Shown here one piece after another: positions 7,221 through 10,786 of a DNA stretch of 10,786 nt; the first letter of the stretch is position 1, and each line of letters begins with the position of its first letter. The translations under genes were made by a program, and so were the position numbers. Source of the stretch: Alloprevotella tannerae (lineage in GTDB: Bacteria > Bacteroidota > Bacteroidia > Bacteroidales > Bacteroidaceae); the NCBI GenBank assembly GCA_015259305.1, contig JABZGO010000047.1, positions 1 through 10,786 on the forward strand, given 5' to 3'. The notes beneath the pieces were generated by a model. That model was given only the letters and a program-made list of their open reading frames with translations, was not told the origin of the DNA and ran no database searches.

Positions 7221-8099
7221 ATGAAAAATAATCTACTCAGAAACACGTTCGCAGTTGTCTCTGCACTTTTCATCACCATGTTTGCGCAGCCTATAACTAC
7301 TATGGCGCAAACGGAGTACAATTTCCAAATAGGTGACGTAAAAGTTAATTCGGACAATTACACAGAGCTTTCAAAAATTGATGGCGTAAGCGGAAGTATT
7401 ACGTTTGATCCCACAACGAATACGCTAACCCTCGACAATGCAACTATAAAAACAGACCAATTCGTAGGTATCGTAATCAATACAACAATAAAAATGGTGC
7501 TCCTAGGCAACAACAGCATTACTTCCACAGAAAGAATGGGAATCATGAATAATCTGAATGGAAATCTTACCATCACAGGCGGCGGTACGCTCAAGGTAAA
7601 AGGTGCTGACCAATCTAACGGAATTGGCGATATGATGGGCATAGGCAATTGGGGTATCATTACTGTGAGCGAATGTACGCTGGAGGCCTCCGGCGAAGTG
7701 GCCGGCTTGTACGGCGGCTTCTGGAAGTTCGACAGATGCAACGTCCGCGCTAAGGGCAACGGATTAGAAAGCAACCCATACTACGGCAGCATTTGTTGGC
7801 TATGGGATGAAGTACCCAAATTTGAAGGTTGCCAGATCATAAATCCCGCAGCAACCGGCTGGGAGAAGTTTAAAGACAAAGGCTACACGTACTTTACGCT
7901 CTTCGGAACCGACAATAAGTCCGTAACCGATTGGGTTACCATCTCAACCGGCGATATTTCAAATATCGGTGGTATAACTACGACTACCACTATCCAAGAC
8001 GGAATCTACAACCTCAACGGCGTGCGCCTGTCTGAGGAGCTGCAAAACTTGCCAAGTGGATTATACATCGTAAACGGAAAGAAAATGATGAAACAATAA
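7221..8099 (+). CDS. Exported beta-helix-like protein, one domain copy
   Basis: Predicted 292-residue exported protein. A signal peptide spans about residues 1-29 with cleavage after T-M-A. The body begins with the pattern 'F-x-I-x-x-V-x-V-x-S-x-N', then GVSGSITFDP, LTLDNATI and LTITGGGTLKVKG. These short strand-turn repeats are typical of right-handed parallel beta-helix surface proteins of Bacteroidales. Residues 168-178 (WKFDRCNVRAK) and the DWVTIST segment recur in the minus-strand gene nearby. The last 32 residues (261-292) form the tail GIYNLNGVRL...LPSGLYIVNGKK, resembling a short type IX sorting-type module; similar tails also occur in Bacteroidales lacking that system, so export to the surface is likely but not certain. 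It is a single gene with its own promoter and a hairpin 18 bp after the stop. I see no catalytic motif. Ligand and role unknown. Confidence 0.8.
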   Translation: MKNNLLRNTFAVVSALFITMFAQPITTMAQTEYNFQIGDVKVNSDNYTELSKIDGVSGSITFDPTTNTLTLDNATIKTDQFVGIVINTTIKMVLLGNNSITSTERMGIMNNLNGNLTITGGGTLKVKGADQSNGIGDMMGIGNWGIITVSECTLEASGEVAGLYGGFWKFDRCNVRAKGNGLESNPYYGSICWLWDEVPKFEGCQIINPAATGWEKFKDKGYTYFTLFGTDNKSVTDWVTISTGDISNIGGITTTTTIQDGIYNLNGVRLSEELQNLPSGLYIVNGKKMMKQ

Positions 8100-8117
8100 G
8101 CTTGTTTACGATCGCAC

Positions 8118-8154
8118 GTGTCCCCTACACACTACGCCAAAGTGTAGGGGACAC
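8118..8154. terminator. 13-bp perfect hairpin after beta-helix gene
   Basis: GTGTCCCCTACAC (8118-8130) and GTGTAGGGGACAC (8142-8154) pair without a mismatch around an 11-nt loop, 18 bp after the stop. Neither side has a T-run, so it is either a U-poor terminator, a 3'-end stabiliser, or another DNA signal. Its position between convergent genes favours a transcript-end role. Confidence 0.55.
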
Positions 8155-8314
8155 AACGTCTTTCACGCATACACTTTGAAAACCTGTTTTCCACAAACTA
8201 AGGCCTTTTGCTGTAAGTATCCGCTTCGTTTTTTCACCACAGTATCGTTTCAATTGTGGCGCAAAGCACCTTTCCCGTCAGCCCAATAGTTGGCTTCAGG
8301 CTGTTTTAGACAAT

Positions 8315-8348
8315 AAAAAAATGAGCGCAAATGGCTTGCGCTCATTTT
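8315..8348 (-). terminator. Terminator of the minus-strand beta-helix gene
   Basis: AAAATGAGCGCAA (8318-8330) and TTGCGCTCATTTT (8336-8348) form a 13-bp perfect stem with a 5-nt loop. On the minus strand the stem runs into seven T residues (complement of 8315-8321), about 100 bp after the stop of the 8447-9934 gene. On the plus strand only four T residues follow, so weak bidirectional action is possible. The 8155-8314 interval between this and the preceding hairpin shows nothing I can identify. Confidence 0.85.
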
Positions 8349-8446
8349 AGAAAAGAAATTATCTAAACCCTAACGATGAAAAAAACGTCTAAGCATCGAT
8401 ATTTTAAAAGTCTCAGAGCGTACAAAAGCGGCACCCTGCTCAGCCT

Positions 8447-9934
8447 TTACTTGCTAACGACTACCTTTTTACCATTTACGATGTACAGACCTTTGGGCAA
8501 TTGGCTTACACTGTCCGAGAGGCGCACGCCACTGATGGTGTAAATGCCTTGCGCCGCAGTAGGTGTTTGAACAGTTGTTGAGCCAATGCCGCTCAAGTCG
8601 GTCGTAATGGTCACCCAGTCGGTTATGGGTTTTTCTGCTGCGTCCACAAGCGTGTAGTTGACGCCGTATTCGTCGGAAAATTCCAGCCAGTGAGCACCTG
8701 CTTCGCCCGAGAGTACACATCCCGTAAACTCCGGTATCTTCGTCAGATAAGCGATGCTACCTGCAAACGGATACTTCTCATCGCCGTCCGCCTTAGCACG
8801 AACATTGCAGCGGTCAAACTTCCATTCGCCGAAACTCAAGGCATTGATTCCTGCGCTTGCTTCCATATCACATTCGCTAATGGTTACCGTGCCGTGGTTT
8901 TGGAAGGCCTGGCGTCCTGCTTTATCTTTTGATTCAAGGCCACCCTTCAGAATCAGACGAGCGTTGGGACCAACGACGCTGAGCGAACAATCATCATTAT
9001 TGTATATCGCATTGTTCTGTTGGGCGTGAATCGTATTTGTCCCGGAAATCTTTATGGTTACATCGTTCATAAAGTTCAGTATGCCGTAGTATTTGTCTGT
9101 GTTGATTGACGCATTGTCTAACGTCAAGACCCGCGTCTCCGGATCGAAGTTTACCGTGCCTTCCACGCCGGGAATCGTTGTGAGATCCGCACAATTATCC
9201 AGCGTCACAACTTTCCCCGCTACCCAAAGTTGAAACGTAGTGGGCTTGATCACAATCTTTTCTTTGACCAATGCGCCGTCTATCGCTACGCCACGAAGAT
9301 CATCGCTGAACTCAGCACCTTTGGGCGCCGTAATTTTGCAGCCCATCAGCGTAAGATATTGAAAGCAACCTATCGAGCCGTCCCTTTTACCTTCAGCTGT
9401 TACCGTCGCATATTTGATGGTAAGTTTTTCTTCGTTTTTACCATCCTCACCCACGATGCCGTAGTTCATACCCTTTGCGTTCAGCGTACAAGCATCTATG
9501 GTCAAGCTGGTGCAATTGGCGTAAATGGCATCGCCGCCGGTGCACGTCACGTCTAACGTACCGCTTCCGGCAATGATCATAGGTTGGAAAAACTGAATCG
9601 CCGACATATAATCGGATCTTACTTCGTTCTTTCCGGCCACGCGCACCGTAAGTCCGTCTAGTTCGGAGTAAATGGCGTTAGCGCCCTTCCCATCTATTTT
9701 CGCGTCCTTCAAGAACAACGTTTTCGTATTCTCATCGTAGCGCACCTTACCCTCTACCCCCGGAATCACGGTGAGGTCGTTGCAGTTTTCCGAAGTAACC
9801 CACGTGCCGGCAATGGCAAAACCATACTTGGTCTGGGCTTTTGCCTCCTGCGCGAGGCTGAACAAGGAGATGAGCAAGGCAGCAAACGCGGTAACGGCGG
9901 TTTGTCTGCATCCTGAATGTAGCTGGTTTTTCAT
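8447..9934 (-). CDS. Exported beta-helix-like protein, domain duplicated
   Basis: Predicted 495-residue exported protein. A signal peptide covers about residues 1-33 with cleavage after A-K-A. Two homologous halves follow, starting YGFAIAGTWVT (37) and FQLWVAGKVVT (234), 197 residues apart. Each continues with 'L-T-x-I-P-G-V-E-G', a D-x-x-T-[KR]-x-L-x-L-[KD]-[DN]-A strand and I-Y/N-rich turns. Only the second half keeps the WKFDRCNVRAK (371-381) and DWVTITT segments shared with the 7221-8099 gene. The final 33 residues (463-495) form the tail GIYTISGVRL...LPKGLYIVNGKKVVVSK, again like a short sorting module. It is therefore an enlarged paralogue of its convergent neighbour, made by internal duplication or by domain addition. 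It lies downstream of hisS in the same direction but is separated from it by a terminator and about 385 bp. A surface role is inferred from family resemblance; no enzyme motif is seen. Confidence 0.82.
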   Translation of the reverse strand: MKNQLHSGCRQTAVTAFAALLISLFSLAQEAKAQTKYGFAIAGTWVTSENCNDLTVIPGVEGKVRYDENTKTLFLKDAKIDGKGANAIYSELDGLTVRVAGKNEVRSDYMSAIQFFQPMIIAGSGTLDVTCTGGDAIYANCTSLTIDACTLNAKGMNYGIVGEDGKNEEKLTIKYATVTAEGKRDGSIGCFQYLTLMGCKITAPKGAEFSDDLRGVAIDGALVKEKIVIKPTTFQLWVAGKVVTLDNCADLTTIPGVEGTVNFDPETRVLTLDNASINTDKYYGILNFMNDVTIKISGTNTIHAQQNNAIYNNDDCSLSVVGPNARLILKGGLESKDKAGRQAFQNHGTVTISECDMEASAGINALSFGEWKFDRCNVRAKADGDEKYPFAGSIAYLTKIPEFTGCVLSGEAGAHWLEFSDEYGVNYTLVDAAEKPITDWVTITTDLSGIGSTTVQTPTAAQGIYTISGVRLSDSVSQLPKGLYIVNGKKVVVSK

Positions 9935-10107
9935 AACAAACTAGTGTGCCTACCCTATTGATACTCTCGTCGAGTCACGCCATATCGGAGGCTCGGGCGT
10001 TAGGTTAATAAAATGAGGTGCTTATATCATATTTTCTTTCGACTTTTGTGCAAAGGAGCATCTGTTGCATTGCTGCTTTTTCTTTTTTGCTTGATAGGCT
10101 AATGCTA

Positions 10108-10115
10108 CAAATTTA
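10108..10115 (-). promoter_or_regulatory. Possible -7 element for the 8447-9934 gene
   Basis: The minus-strand sequence TAAATTTG matches TAnnTTTG exactly in the AT-rich spacer, about 175 nt before the start codon. No TTG lies at the expected -33 spacing, so the call is weak. Confidence 0.35.
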
Positions 10116-10212
10116 GCAAAAAAATATCTTTCCTGCTATTTTGTACCCATTTTTATGAAAATATTTAATAGGCTTTTTAAAGCAATTCTTTGCGAGGTTA
10201 GCGTTTGCGTGT

Positions 10213-10235
10213 AGCTTTCGATCAAGCCGAAAGCT
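10213..10235. repeat. 8-bp perfect hairpin in hisS downstream spacer
   Basis: AGCTTTCG (10213-10220) and CGAAAGCT (10228-10235) pair around a 7-nt loop with no T-run on either side. The rest of 9935-10270 is AT-rich with no gene and only the candidate -7 element listed. Confidence 0.4.
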
Positions 10236-10272
10236 GCTCTAATATATAATGTGTGTAGTTGCGGTTGGAGAC

Positions 10273-10312
10273 AAAAAAGGCCGGATACCAGACGCGGGCA
10301 TCTGTATCCGGC
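10273..10312 (-). terminator. Intrinsic terminator of hisS
   Basis: GCCGGATA (10280-10287) pairs with TATCCGGC (10305-10312). After one bulged base, CAGA (10289-10292) pairs with TCTG (10301-10304), giving 12 bp in all. On the minus strand the stem is followed by six T residues (complement of 10273-10278), right after the hisS stop. Confidence 0.92.
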
Positions 10313-10319
10313 TTATTCG

Positions 10320-10786
10320 TTAAGCGTTTTCGCTGATCAAGCGAATCACTTCATCGATCGATAGCGTTTTTTGCTCGCCGTTGACCATATCTTTGAGCGA
10401 TACCGTCCCGTCGCGCATTTCGTCAGCGCCGACCAGCGCCACGTAAGGCACATTTCTGGCGTTGGCATAACTCATTTGTTTCTTCATTTTCACGCTATCC
10501 GGAAAGACCTCCGTCGAGATGCCCGCCGCACGCGTTTGGCGCGCCAGTTGCAGGCAGTAATCGGCTTCAGCTTCGCCAAAGTTGATGAAGAGCAGGCGCA
10601 CACTTTGCTCAATCGCAGCGGGATAAAGATCAAGTTGGTTCAAGACGTCATAAATGCGGTCTGCACCAAAACTAATGCCCACGCCGCTTAAGCCCGGCAA
10701 ACCAAAGATTCCCGTCAAGTTATCATAGCGTCCGCCGCCCGTAATGCTACCTATCTCGACGTCTAAGGCCTTTACTTCGAAGATGC
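10320..10786 (-). CDS. hisS: Histidyl-tRNA synthetase, C-terminal third (partial)
   Basis: HisRS charges tRNA-His with histidine in the cytoplasm. The visible 154 residues are the 3' end of the gene; the 5' part lies beyond the window edge. Reading from the edge, GGGRYDNL (10716-10739) is the HisRS-specific histidine-binding loop, and [10 protein letters not shown] with its arginine at 10656-10658 is class II motif 3. [15 protein letters not shown] begins the anticodon-binding domain, which ends in IRLISENA and a TAA at 10320-10322. An internal TTG at 10716-10718 can be read as a start, but the conserved loop continues upstream, so it is not one. The gene is followed at once by a strong terminator and looks intact as far as seen. 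Confidence 0.96.
   Translation of the reverse strand, partial: IFEVKALDVEIGSITGGGRYDNLTGIFGLPGLSGVGISFGADRIYDVLNQLDLYPAAIEQSVRLLFINFGEAEADYCLQLARQTRAAGISTEVFPDSVKMKKQMSYANARNVPYVALVGADEMRDGTVSLKDMVNGEQKTLSIDEVIRLISENA

Noticed and set aside
6904..7224. 106-codon plus-strand open frame before the beta-helix gene
   Set aside because: It contains a near-perfect promoter for the next gene, starts inside an inverted repeat, and has no recognisable features.
8376..8543. 55-codon plus-strand open frame starting MKKTSKHRYF
   Set aside because: It runs antisense into the end of the 8447-9934 gene and has no promoter or ribosome site; its hydrophobic stretch reflects the opposite coding strand.
10716..10718. 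TTG as a start codon for a short 132-residue gene
   Set aside because: The histidine-binding loop GGGRYDNL spans it and the frame stays open to the window edge, so it is internal to hisS.

Overview
The window reads as chromosomal DNA of a Bacteroidales bacterium (Porphyromonas/Prevotella-like; I cannot fix the genus). The reasons are: MutS and a partial HisRS with Bacteroidetes-type sequence; promoter-like sites matching the Bacteroidetes -33 TTTG / -7 TAnnTTTG pattern; and secreted proteins carrying the 'V-D-S-I-T-F' N-terminal module or the 'GLYIVNGKK' C-terminal tail common in this order.

Layout. 1-825: a long gene-poor stretch. It has a terminator-like hairpin oriented for the minus strand, a degenerate 20-22-bp tandem repeat, and a likely promoter with a long structured leader. 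838-3742: a three-gene plus-strand operon of exported proteins. The first is small with a sorting-domain-like C-terminus; the other two are paralogues built from beta-sandwich-like repeats. A textbook intrinsic terminator follows at 3783-3810. 3811-4185: no gene, but a striking 21-bp-period array of palindromic cores, then a well-formed promoter and a hairpin just before mutS. 4186-6804: intact mutS. 6805-7220: long inverted repeat, then a very good promoter. 7221-8099: exported beta-helix-like protein. 8100-8446: two strong hairpins between convergent genes. 8447-9934 (minus): larger paralogue of the previous gene with the domain duplicated. 9935-10319: AT-rich spacer with a probable promoter and the hisS terminator. 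10320-10786 (minus): 3' third of hisS, cut by the window edge.

How it fits together. mutS and hisS are housekeeping genes. Between and around them sit five exported proteins in two families, probably cell-surface or secreted. Nothing here is an enzyme pathway, phage, plasmid, transposon or CRISPR locus. The least explained items are the surface-protein operon, the duplicated beta-helix pair, and the two intergenic repeat arrays that share a period of about two helical turns. No function can be assigned to these from sequence alone.
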